In this document: piece by piece, positions 49,340-60,100 of the stretch | Position numbering within the stretch: the first letter of the stretch is position 1 | How the letters are laid out: the number at the start of each line of letters is the position of its first letter | NCBI GenBank assembly: GCA_026874595.1 | Contig: CM049307.1 | Location: 27,566,362-27,630,361, forward strand | Length of the DNA stretch: 64,000 bases | Direction of reading: 5' to 3' | From: Sipunculus nudus | Lineage: Eukaryota; Annelida; Sipuncula; Golfingiida; Sipunculidae | Notes under the pieces: model-generated | The model's database searches: none | The model's input: only the letters and a program-made list of their open reading frames with translations | Told to the model about the DNA's origin: nothing | Program-made: the position numbers and the translations under genes

Positions 49340-50960
49340 AGTATGAAAACACAGTATCCAAAATAAATGTTTATTTACACATTTGTAAACTGAAAATAAT
49401 ATTTTCATAAGATTTTAAAACTGGTTCAGTCAGATTTGAGAGTCTTGTCATTTTAGGGAATGAAGGCTGGAAGGAAATATACACCCTTGCCACACTCCAA
49501 ATCCTTTTCCGTCTATTCCTGTTTGACCTGTAAAAACAAATGTTACCAGTCTAAGTATACACATATAGTCATAATTGCTCACATTAATTATTTAATTAAA
49601 TAAGCTTAAAGATAATCTTTTCACATTGATGCTTAGTATTGCTTTTCTTAACATTAACATTAGTTTACCTTATCTGGAGGCAACACACAAGTCAAAAAAG
49701 AAAAAAAAATTATTTCACTGAAAGTACATTGTTCTCTATCTAGGGGTTTTTAATGTTCTGAAAATATGCCTGTTTAACATTTAGGATTATAAGTAAATAG
49801 AGTTGGACTTCTCAATTACTAACACAGGAAGAGTTTTCCAGTTTATATACAGTATATATACAAATAATACAGATTATCAAATATACTGGTCACAGGACAG
49901 ACACTGTGGCCTTAAGATGCTTGTAGGTTCAGAAAGTAGGTTACTCAGTTGCAACAATTTTAACATGTAAGCAGTTATAATATATAAATGTTAACACCAA
50001 ATTTTTACTTCAAATATTGTATGCTCCAGCTATTTGATAAAAAAAAACTTACAAATCATAACATTGCCCATTTGCTAAAAGATTTAAATGTTGCTTTATA
50101 TAATAAACTGAATATGCTTACCAGACAATTTTTGCAAGGGCTGGAGATATCTAGGCTATTCTTATACTTTCACCACCATTTCTTCATTCTGGTTCTAAGA
50201 AAAGTAAAGAAACCAAATCATAGAAACAAATGTTGTTGAAATAAATAATTAAGAACTTGGAGTCTTGCATATTTTTGACATTTAAGTAGACAAATGGACT
50301 AAAAAAGGGCCTCACATCAAATCATAGAACTAAAACAGTACATCAATGATATATTGGATTTCAGTAATGTTAATAATGACATCTTGACCTTTAATGGTGA
50401 AATGGCACTAGGAAATCATTCAAGGTGGACCAAAAAAATCCACTTTTGATTGACCTGTAAATTGAACCAGATTTGATTTCTTTTTGGGAATCAAAATAGT
50501 ACCTAATGAAATCATCCTTAGTGAAACAAATTCCCAAATTATCATGCTTTTCCTTTTGTAAAATGTACACCCAACTACAAATAGCATCACTAAAAAGGGC
50601 ATGTTCTTAGCTTTATGTTGATGTATAGAACATGCACATTGTCACTAAATAGAGGCAACAGCTTTAGCTTTTCACAGGAGCTGGTATTTTGTAAATATGG
50701 ACCACCTAAAGGAGAATGAAACACATAATTGTGTATTTTCAGGGCAAAACAAGATGAGTGAAAGTCATCTTAATACTATCATTGATTTAAACTTGCAAAA
50801 AGAACTTAAATAAAGCAAGAGTACTTACCAATGAGACACTTTTCAGCTATAAATTCCCTTTCTGGTTGACAAACCCAGCTTGTTCCAAATATGATCCCAA
50901 CGGTTACCGGATGTTGTCATTCACACAGGAATGCAATCTCTTTGTCCCGGGGAACACAGC
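49340..50960 (-). other. Possible spliced minus-strand transcript inside the 3.4-kb element (weak)
   Basis: A strong donor (CATTG|GTAAGTAC) lies at 50,829 and a good acceptor (TTTTTACAG|GTCAAAC) at 49,527, with AATAAA near 49,376, all on the minus strand. The putative first exon (about 50,960-50,829) contains a short frame MTTSGNRWDHIWNKLGL that stops before the donor. No protein family is recognised. It could be a non-coding RNA or chance. Confidence 0.2.
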
Positions 50961-51660
50961 AAGTAAGCTGAGACAGCTAGCTAGACCTTGGTCTTATCAG
51001 TAACAGTCATGGGGGGGGGGGGGGAGGGATGTTACATATATCTGTGAATACAGTATTACTACTCATTACTGAGCCTGAAGAATTCTGGTTATTGTCACTA
51101 TAAGGATGCAGACATTTGTTTTTGTAAAATAACAATGCTTTGATAAATATTGTTGATTTTGTATGGCAATATTTTACAGCTGGAAGGCAGGTGTGTTTTA
51201 GCTGTTAGAACTATATAATTATAAATCCAATGAAATATTAGAATAATGTTTAGGGTTTACCATAATAAGTCAGTAGCATACCACATCAATACCCAATGTT
51301 CTGTATTTATGAACTAGTTATTAGTGGTAATGGGTTTCTGTAGTACTTGTATATAAACTACATTCCAAATGAAATAATGTTTCTTATAATATATCAATGC
51401 CACAAAATATTAACAATATGTATTTTTATATTGTGTTTTGATTAAATGATCTTTTTCTGCATGAATACTAGTGTTAAATGTTTATATCACTTAAGGAATA
51501 AATCAGAAAAAAAGTAGCAGAATATAATTCCTAATTATTAGTATCATTTTTTAATATACCTAAAATTCTGAGAAAGCTGGTTATTTTGACCCCCATATTA
51601 CCATACTTCTTTATTATTTATTCAGTTTAATTCATTTTGTTTGAAAAACATAAAGAGTTG

Positions 51661-51712
51661 GGACTTAGAAGTTTCTGCAGCATTTTTGTTCCCTTCGAAA
51701 ATTTCTAAGTCC
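51661..51712. other. Hairpin with 14-bp stem
   Basis: GGACTTAGAA (51,661-51,670) pairs perfectly with TTCTAAGTCC (51,703-51,712). Four further pairs, including one G-T, extend the stem inward, leaving a ~24-base loop. It lies just inside the right array of the transposon. Confidence 0.6.
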
Positions 51713-51734
51713 TATCTTGTAGCACACTAAGCCT

Positions 51735-52035
51735 CAAAGTATATAAACATATAACTGACATATAACTGACATATACAGAGCTCCTTCATGTGCATGCTAC
51801 CTAACATCTCCCATACAAGTCACATATAACTGAAATATAGAGAATAACTTTAAGTGTGACTCCCTTATAGCTGACATATAACAAACATACAACTCCCTTA
51901 TAACTGACATATAACAATGCCTGGCTAAACATATAGCTGCAATATAAATATAACTCACATACACAGCACTTATATGGGAAATATAAGGGACATATAAGGC
52001 CCTTATATGGGACATATAAGGCACATATATGTGAG
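51735..52035. repeat. Right CATATAA/CATATATG subterminal array
   Basis: The vocabulary is that of the left array (ACATATAAC, CTTATATGGGACATATAAG, CACATATATGTG), looser on its inner side and most regular next to the terminus. It is arranged as an approximate mirror of the left array. Confidence 0.85.
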
Positions 52036-53055
52036 TACTTTTCATTTTCGTAAGGGAAATCATTAATATCTCAATAAGGGATGCATGCATTGGTCCAAAA
52101 ATCAACATGTTCGAAGATCTTGGAAAGTATTGTCATGTACCGGAAACAGGTGGCGCCACCTGTTATTCTTTTACTTGTTTTGTGCCGTTTAATACCCCAT
52201 CATTGCCATTTATCAGTACTGTGAGCATTATAAGTTAAAAACTAATGGACAAATTTCTTTCATATTATGCATATACATGGATATGGATTATAGGATAATG
52301 TTTTTTTGAATAGGGGTCATGACCTTTCCAATGAGTGGCCTTGACCTTGAATATTGCCATATATGGTGAAAATCACACAAAATCATTAATTTCTCAATAA
52401 GGGATGCATTGATTGGTCCAAAAATCAACTTGAACGAAGATCTTGGATAGTGTTGTCATGTACGGGAAACAGGTGGTGCCACCTGTTATTCTTTTACTTG
52501 TTTTCGTGCCGTTTAATACCCCATCATTGCCACTTAACAGTACATTTATAACCTGTGAGCATTATGAGTCAAAAACTAATGGACAGATTTCTTTCATATT
52601 ATGCATATACATAGACATGGGTTATGGGATAATGTATATATAAATTGGGGTCATGACCTTTCCTATTAGAGTGGCCTTGACCTTGAATATTGCCATATAT
52701 GGTGAAAATTACACAAAATCATTAATATCTCAATAAGGGATGCATGCATTGGTCCAAAAATCAACATGTTTGAAGATCTTGGAAAGTATTGTCATGTACA
52801 GGAAACAGGTGGCGCCACCTGTTATTCTTTTACTTGTTTTGTGCTGTTTAATACCCCATCATTGCCATTTATCAGTACTGTGAGCATTATAAGTCAAAAA
52901 CTAATGGACAGATTTCTTGCATATACATAGACATGGGTTAGGGGATGATGTACGTATATTGAAATTTGGATCATGACCTTTTCTATGAGAATAAGCTTTT
53001 CTATGAGTGTGGTCTGATATTAATTGTTGCTGAAGATGGGGGGCCTATTCTTAAA

Positions 53056-53779
53056 GGGGGGGGGGGGATTAATTGTCTGGCGATACTATGGCACCTGCGG
53101 TGCCAAGAAATATCTAGTTTATATTATTTTTTCATGAACTTCACACAGATTGGGCAGTAAATTGGTATGTCTAGTATACGGCATTAAATTGAGTGACTGT
53201 GAATTGTGAATGCATGATGAAGTCTTTTATGGAGCTCTCTAAAGCAGAGAATTCAGGAGGTCATGGAACAAATATTGACATATATTGGTACATCAGTAAA
53301 CAGGTTTATTGTCTGAACCGGAAAATCCCTGGTCCTTATATTTTACATAATAATCACTGGCTGCTGATTGTTTTAGCAGATGGCTGTATAATGTCAGTGA
53401 AATAAATTATGAAAGTCTCTCTGTATGTTATTAAATACTCAATAAATGTCAGGTCATCTAGGTGCCGGTCTCCTGCAGAGGACGAATATTGCGATGATTT
53501 TGCTGGATGCTGCTGTTGAGACAGCCATGATTGTTGCTTGTAAATTTTTAATATTAAAGGGAGTTTCAAGCAGGATAGCCAAGCTTCACAATGATGAAAG
53601 CAATTAACCTGAACTCCTTAAATCATTTGATCTCCTCCTTCCAGGGTTAAATCCATTGATGTTTGTAAAAGGGAAATAATGAAAATAAAACCTTTATGAA
53701 TAAGATTAGTACGACCATGATCAACCTACCAAGGTGAACAGTCATACTCTACAGCATAATCAACTGACATCTTATGTTA
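53056..53779. other. Poly-G, stray D-type head, then single-copy DNA
   Basis: A G12 run follows the D element. GTCTGGCGATACTATGG at 53,076-53,092 repeats the D-element head without a body. The remainder has only short open frames with no motif. Confidence 0.4.
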
Positions 53780-54196
53780 CGGCTTCTGTGGCTCAGGGGT
53801 AGAGCATAGGACTCAAAGCCAGGAGATTGTGAGTTTTAATCACAGCCGAGGCGGTGAGATTTTTCATGGTCTGCCCAAACCTAGGGTGAGCGCTCTGCAG
53901 GCTTAATGATAAGACTTTGCCTAATGGCTGTGTTTCACTCACGAGTGCACCTTCCAGGGGTTCCTAGGTGGTATGACCCAATTATGGGGCTGATTATGCA
54001 CTCAGGGCCCACAGGTGCAGTAGTCACTGGGCCTTGTTAACACCAGAGATGTAATGAGAGGAAGTGTGTGATACTGCCCTGTCACGTAGTATGAAACCAG
54101 AATCAAATTCTGGAGATGTACATATACTTAGTGAAATTAACATAAAAAAACGGAGGCAGTTACCTCCACAAAAAAATATAAAAAAACCCAAAAAAT
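53780..54196 (+). mobile_element. tRNA-derived SINE, complete, with target duplication
   Basis: The 417-bp element starts GGCTTCTGTGGCTCAGGGG, a tRNA-like 5' end with box A (TGGCTCAGGGGTAGAGCATA) and a weakened box B (GAGTTTTAATCAC, 53,831-53,843). It ends in an A-rich tail after 'ggaggcagttacctccac'. It is flanked by TGACATCTTATGTTA (53,765-53,779) and TGACATCTTATATTA (54,197-54,211), a 15-bp target duplication with one mismatch, so insertion was fairly recent. SINEs of this kind are Pol III transcribed and mobilised by LINE enzymes. Confidence 0.85.
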
Positions 54197-54211
54197 TGAC
54201 ATCTTATATTA

Positions 54212-54655
54212 AGTCATCCCTTCCTGCAGTGTTGCATGTTGAAGATTGATAAAGGCTGTAAATAATATGTAACAAGAAATTTCTATGTTACCTCAAAATC
54301 AAAGAGTTATACCATATTATAGGTAATGTCAGAGCTTTCAATTTATCTACCAATAAAAAAATTTCCACACATTAAATGTTTTCTTGGGTCATATACAGTT
54401 ACTTATATATTCCGTTGGCTGCTGTGTTGAGTGTGAAAATGAAACCCTCACAAAACATTGAAAAAAAGGAAAATCACAAATATCAAACGTGGGAAGTAAT
54501 AATATATGAAACCAGCTGCAGTATCTGTTTAACCATTCTGTGGGACATGATGTCTGAATTTTATTATGATTTTGATCCACATTAAATTGATTTGGAAGGT
54601 ATATCTCTTTACCTGACATGGTTGTGATTTGTTAATCTTCACATTTGAATCCAGA
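54212..54655. other. Single-copy DNA, no gene recognised
   Basis: Overlapping short open frames on both strands at 54,376-54,619 carry no motif. Confidence 0.4.
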
Positions 54656-54985
54656 TAATATTCTGTCCGTCCATCTGTTTACTTTTAGTGTCACCTGGAT
54701 AACTTTCCAGGGCATTTGATGGGTTTTCACGAAACTCACCATAACCACTGACCAATAGATAATCCTGCCTGATGTGGATTCCTGGCAGAATTCATGCATC
54801 TTAAATGAGGTCAGAGGTCATCAGACGTTGGTGGCACCGTAATGACTTAACAAAAATCTTATGGATATTCATGTACTCAGTATAAATATTAATCAATACA
54901 TTTTCTCACATTAATTTAATTCTCTGCAAAATTCACACATATTTAATGAGGTCAGAGGTCACAAGACATAAGACATAAGGTGTAT
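54656..54985 (+). repeat. TE fragment with AGGTCAGAGGTCA sites
   Basis: GTCCGTCCATCTG, 'tcacctggataactttccag...ggttttcacgaaactcacc' and 'ttggtggcacc' resemble phrases of the core units elsewhere. 'aatgaggtcagaggtca' occurs twice (54,806 and 54,947), each a perfect DR1 of AGGTCA. Confidence 0.45.
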
Positions 54986-55192
54986 TATGCATGTTTGCAT
55001 AGCTCTTATTCCAATTGAATACTTATGTATTCCATGCAAATTCAGGTAAAATTCAGCAAAACACATCAGCCTCAAAGGTTTTATGTTATAAAAGTGAGCC
55101 AGCAGGGATTGCAATTTCATTTTCATCGGCACATAAGAAGATTTATGATGCCCTCTTTTTGCTATGTAAGAAGGTCATATAAAAACAACTTG

Positions 55193-55193
<1 letters not shown>

Positions 55194-55250
<57 letters not shown>
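55194..55250. repeat. (AT)n microsatellite
   Basis: About 28 AT units. The Y/I-rich open frame across it is an artefact. Confidence 0.95.
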
Positions 55251-55253
<3 letters not shown>

Positions 55254-56079
55254 TACTCAGATATGTAATTATAATCCTGAAAGTTTTCAATGTTTATCAT
55301 TAAATGTTCAGAACAATTACTCAGAAAAATGTGCATATTATACATGATGTTTATTCTGATCTAGAATTAGTTTAGAATCTAGTTTAGACCCTTTCAACAC
55401 TTACTTATTATTTACTGTACAACTCCTATTTTTATGTTTCACACAAGTTTTTTCCAGAATTCTCACATTACTTCTATGTAAGTTATTTGAACCTGGGGAC
55501 AACTTATTTCTAGTTTACCTGGAGGAAGTTAAGTGAACTGAACAGTGCACTGTGCTAGTCCTGAATGGAGCACACTGTCTGTTCCCAGTCGTTATTGATC
55601 TACTGGGAAAGTTATCTCAGTTTTCTGATGATATCAGGATCTTCATAATTTTATCTCTTTTCTTATAAATGTCACCGCCATAAAAACCTGGAAATCATTA
55701 AAACCTAGGGGTAAATCAGAACATTTCCTAATGCGATAAAACTTATGTTCCAGGTTGTATTGAAAATACATCAGTATAGGGTGACATGATCCAGTTTGAT
55801 CTCAGGCTCAGCTTTGGTTATATGGAAAAAAATTGTAACACACCTACCAGTAATTTTTTGTAAGCTATCAATTTTTCATAGCAGAATCAGGGAAAAATTA
55901 TTTACTTTTTTTACCATTCAGAGGAAAGTCAAAAGAAAGTGGTCAGTTTTTTATATATCATTATGTGCAGAAGGTTATCCACTATATGTTGTGATAGCAT
56001 TAAATTATTGAAATAGGTCAAAATAATTATCATTGAATTTTTTAATTCTTTTCGGAAAACAGGAATTTTTTTTCTTAAG
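55251..56079. other. Single-copy DNA, no gene recognised
   Basis: AT-rich, short open frames only. Confidence 0.4.
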
Positions 56080-57110
56080 AAATGTCATTTGGAGGTCTTG
56101 GGCAAAAACTTTTTACTTATAAAAAAACTGCCAATGAAGCTATGGGCCCAAACATAATGCACCTTTAAAATATCAGGAATTATATTCAATCACTTAAAAT
56201 AAGTATTGCTAAAGCTAGAGACTTTTTTTCAGGGATATACTTCATTTAATCAAGATTCAATTGTATACCACAAATTAGATCTGAATATTACAAATTTTAT
56301 AAAATCTTGCATAATATATAGTCAGTACCTTAAATTTTTTCCCCAACTTTGGCCATGGCACATTTTTTTCCTGTAAGCACTGTTTTTATCATTTTCATAT
56401 TATGCACACATAAGGATTTAAGCTTATAAATTCTGAAATTTGAAAGGAATTGACCAAAAACTGCTTTCATTAAAGATTTTATAAGACCATGTCACACCTA
56501 GGCTATACTGAAACCCCTCTATATGTCCTCTTGTTGACCTTTCAGGCCAATTATGCATGCTTGAAGCCAGGCATACTCTGCAGCCAGCCAGCTCTTGGGT
56601 GGCTTCAGCTGGATCTAACTGTCCAACCCCCTTCCTATAGTTGTTGTTTTGGCCAAAAACATAACAATAAACAATATTTTAATATATATCAAATTTTATA
56701 AGTTTTTTTGCATAAGTAAAAATAATTGGTTTATAATCACAACTTAAAGAAAAATTAATTTAAAAGGAATTTTATAGTTAATGAGTAACAGGGAATTACT
56801 TTGCAATTACTGATGTTTTATGGATCTTCCATGTGGCCAAAAATATAATCAAAATGACACCATGCAGTCACCATTGGGTATTTTTCATTTCATTCATAAA
56901 AATACTGATTCCTTTATTTCAGTTAAAAAGATTAAACATACTTAACTCCAGTTTACTCCTTATATAATATATTGGGTGTTTTTGATCCTTGGTTTATTTT
57001 TAACACATTTATTAGTGTCATAGTTGAGATAACATTTCTTTTTATTTTTGCTGATATGTTTAAAAAAAATAAAAATATTCAAATGTGATAAAAAAATCAG
57101 ATCTAAGGCA
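56080..57110 (+). repeat. Second copy of the ~1-kb core of the nested A-type element
   Basis: Co-linear with 33,100-34,290: 'gggcccaa.cataatgcac', 'gccatggcacatttttttcctgtaa.cactgtt', 'caggccaattatgcatgcttgaag', 'cagccagccagctcttgggtggcttca.ctggatctaactgtcc', 'catgcagtcaccattgggtatttttcattt'. The termini (5' hairpin, 3' palindrome) are absent, so it is a fragment. Frames are not conserved between the copies. Confidence 0.75.
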
Positions 57111-57199
57111 AGTTCTTATTATGATGTCTATAATGTTGAAAAATGTCTTTCTATGTTTAGTGTGTAGACAGTGATGTGAGAGTATTCATGGTTTTTGTT

Positions 57200-60100
57200 T
57201 GCTGGAAGGCTGATCTGACTTTGCTTTTGGTTGCTGGAGGGCTGATCTACCATTGCTGGAGGGATCTATCATTGCTGGAGGGATGTTCTACCATTGCTCC
57301 TGGCAGCTAGAGGGCTGATCTGCCATTGCTTTGGTTGCTGGAGACTGATCTGCCATCTCTTCTTGTTACTGGAGAGCTGATCTACCATCTCTTCTTGTTA
57401 CTGGAGAGCTGATCTGTCATAGCTTCTGGTTGCTGGAGGGCTGATCTGTCATAGCTTCTTGTTGGTGGAGGGCTGATCTACCATCTCTTCTTGTAACTGG
57501 AGAGCTGATCTGTCATAGCTTCTGGTTGCTGGAAGGTGGACCTGCTATTTGCTTCTGGTAGCTTGAGGGCTGATCTGTCATAGCTTCTTGTTGATGGAGG
57601 GCTGATCTACCATCTCTTCTTGTTACTGGAGGGCTGATCTGTCATAGCTTCTGGTTGCTGGAGGGCTGATCTGCTATTTACTTTAGGTTGCTTGAGGGCT
57701 GAACTGACAATGCTTCTAGTTGCTGGAGGGCTGATCTACCATCTCTTCTTGTTACTGGAGGGCTGATCTGTCATAGCTTCTGGTTGTTAGAGGGCTGATC
57801 TGTCATAGCTTCTGGTTGTTAGAGGGCTGATCTGCCAATGCTTCTGGTTGCAGGAGGGCTGATCTACCATCTCTTCTTGTTACTGGAGGGCTGATCTGTC
57901 ATTGTTTCTGGTTGCTGGAGGGCTAATCTGCTATTTACTTTAGGTTGCTTGAGGGCTGAACTGACAATGCTTCTAGTTACTGGAGGGCTGATCTACCATC
58001 TCTTCTTGTTACTGGAGGGCTGATCTATTATAGCTTCTGGTTGCTGGAGGGCTGATCTGTCATAGCTTCTGGTTGTTAGAGGGCTGATCTGCCAATGCTT
58101 CTGGTTGCAGGAGGGCTGATCTACCATCTCTTCTTGTTACTGGAGAGCTGATCTGTCATAGCTTCTGGTTGCTGGAGGGCTGATCTTCTATTTACTTTAG
58201 GTTGCTTGAGCGATGAACTGACAATGCTTCTGGTTGCAGGAGGGCTGATCTACCATCTCTTCTTGTTACTGGAGGGCTGATCTGTCATAGCTTCTGGTTG
58301 CTGGAGGGCTGATCTGCTATTTACTTTAGGTTGCTTGAGGGCTGAACTGACAATGCTTCTAGTTGCTGGAGGGCTGATCTACCATCTCTTCTTGTTACTG
58401 GAGGGCTGATCTGTCATAGCTTCTGGTTGCTGGAGGGCTGATCTGCTATTTACTTTAGGTTGCTTGAGGGCTGAACTGACAATGCTTCTAGTTGCTGGAG
58501 GGCTGATCTACCATCTCTTCTTGTTACTGGAGGGCTGATCTGTCATAGCTTCTGGTTGCTGGAAGGTGGACCTGCTATTTGCTTCTGGTTGCAGGAGGGC
58601 TGATCTGTCATAGCTTCTTGTTGGTTGAGGGCGGATCTACCATCTCTTCTTGTTACTGGAGAGCTGATCTGTCATAGCTTCTTGTTGCTGGAGGGCTGAT
58701 CTGCTATTTACTTTAGGTTGCTTGAGGGCTGAACTGACAATGCTTCTAGTTGCTGGAGGGCTGATCTACCATCTCTTCTTGTTACTGGAGGGCTGATCTG
58801 TCATAGCTTCTGGTTGCTGGAGGGCTGATCTGTCATAGCTTCTGGTTGTTAGAGGGCTGATCTGCCAATGCTTCTGGTTGCAGGAGGGCTGATCTGCCAT
58901 TGCTTCTTGTTACTGGAGAGCTGATCTTTCATAGCTTCTGGTTGCTGGAAGGTGGACCTGCTATTTGCTTCTGGTAGCTTGAGGGCTGATCTGTCATAGC
59001 TTCTTGTTGGTGGAGGGCTGATCTACCATCTCTTCTTGTTACTGGAGGGCTGATCTGTCATAGCTTCTGGTTGCTGGAAGGTGGACCTGCTATTTGCTTC
59101 TGGTAGCTTGAGGGCTGATCTGTCATAGCTTCTTGTTGGTGGAGGGCTGATCTACCATCTCTTCTTGTTACTGGAGAGCTGATCTGTCATAGCTTCTGGT
59201 TGCTGGAAGGTGGACCTGCTATTTGCTTCTGGTTGCTTGAGGGCTGATCTGTCATAGCTTCTTGTTGGTGGAGGGCTGATCTACCATCTCTTCTTGTTAC
59301 TGGAGGGCTGATCTGTCATAGCTTCTGGTTGCTGGAAGGTGGACCTGCTATTTGCTTCTGGTAGCTTGAGGGCTGATCTGTCATAGCTTCTTGTTGGTAG
59401 AGGGCTGATCTACCATCTCTTCTTGTTACATGAGAGCTGATCTGTCATAGCTTCTGGTTGCTGGAAGGTGGATCTGCTATTTGCTTCTGGTAGCTTGAGG
59501 GCTGATCTGTCATAGCTTCTTGTTGGTGGAGGGCTGATCTACCATCTCTTCTTGTAACTGGAGAGCTGATTTGTCATAGCTTCTGGTTGCTGGAAGGTGG
59601 ACCTGCTATTTGCCCTTTTGGTAGCTTGAGGGCTGATCTGTCATAGCTTCTTGTTAGTGGAGGGCTGATCTACCATCTCTTCTTGTTACTGGAGGGCTGA
59701 TCTGTCATAGCTTCTGGTTGCTGGAAGGTGGACCTGCTATTTGCTTCTGGTTGCTTGAGCGCTGATCTGTCATAGCTTCTTGTTGGTGGAGGGCTGATCT
59801 ACCATCTCTTCTTGTAACTGGAGAGCTGATTTGTCATAGCTTCTGGTTGCTGGAAGGTGGACCTGCTATTTGCCCTTTTGGTAGCTTGAGGGCTGATCTG
59901 TCATAGCTTCTTGTTGGTGGAGGGCTGATCTACCATCTCTTCTTGTTACTGGAGGGCTGATCTGTCATAGCTTCTGGTTGCTGGAAGGTGGACCTGCTAT
60001 TTGCTTCTGGTAGCTTGAGGGCTGATCTGTCATAGCTTCTTGTTGGTGGAGGGCTGATCTACCATCTCTTCTTGTAACTGGAGAGCTGATCTGTCATAGC

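Larger units (their letters stand above)
48665..52056. mobile_element. 3.4-kb inverted-repeat DNA transposon with CATATATG arrays
   Basis: The left end is CCCTTACCGAAAATTT and the right end, inverted, is CCCTTACGAAAATGAAAAG. Each is followed within 20-35 bases by CACATATATG/CATATATGTG. Uninterrupted D units read 'acacaaaatcatt'; here three A flank each side, so a 2-3-bp A-only duplication was made. Left (48,680-49,090) and right (51,735-52,035) subterminal arrays consist of CATATATG, CTTATA, CATATAA and their complements. The 2.6-kb middle is single-copy-like DNA with no recognised transposase, so it is probably non-autonomous. The superfamily is unresolved: CCC ends with a short target fit several cut-and-paste groups. 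Confidence 0.7.
47741..53055 (+). mobile_element. Family-D element, copy 2, split by a 3.4-kb insertion
   Basis: The 5' hairpin has CCAGAC (47,743-47,748) and GTCTGG (47,752-47,757) around ATA, inside GTAT…GATAC, followed by ACTATGGTTTA as in copy 1. A (GCC)n expansion lies at 47,783-47,827. Core units of ~325-345 bp recur with GGTGGCGCCACC at about 48,092, 48,418, 52,148 and 52,808 and a one-base variant at 52,470. The insertion 48,665-52,056 interrupts one unit exactly. The copy ends 'ggggcctattcttaaa' at 53,055 as copy 1 does. No mobility gene. Confidence 0.7.
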
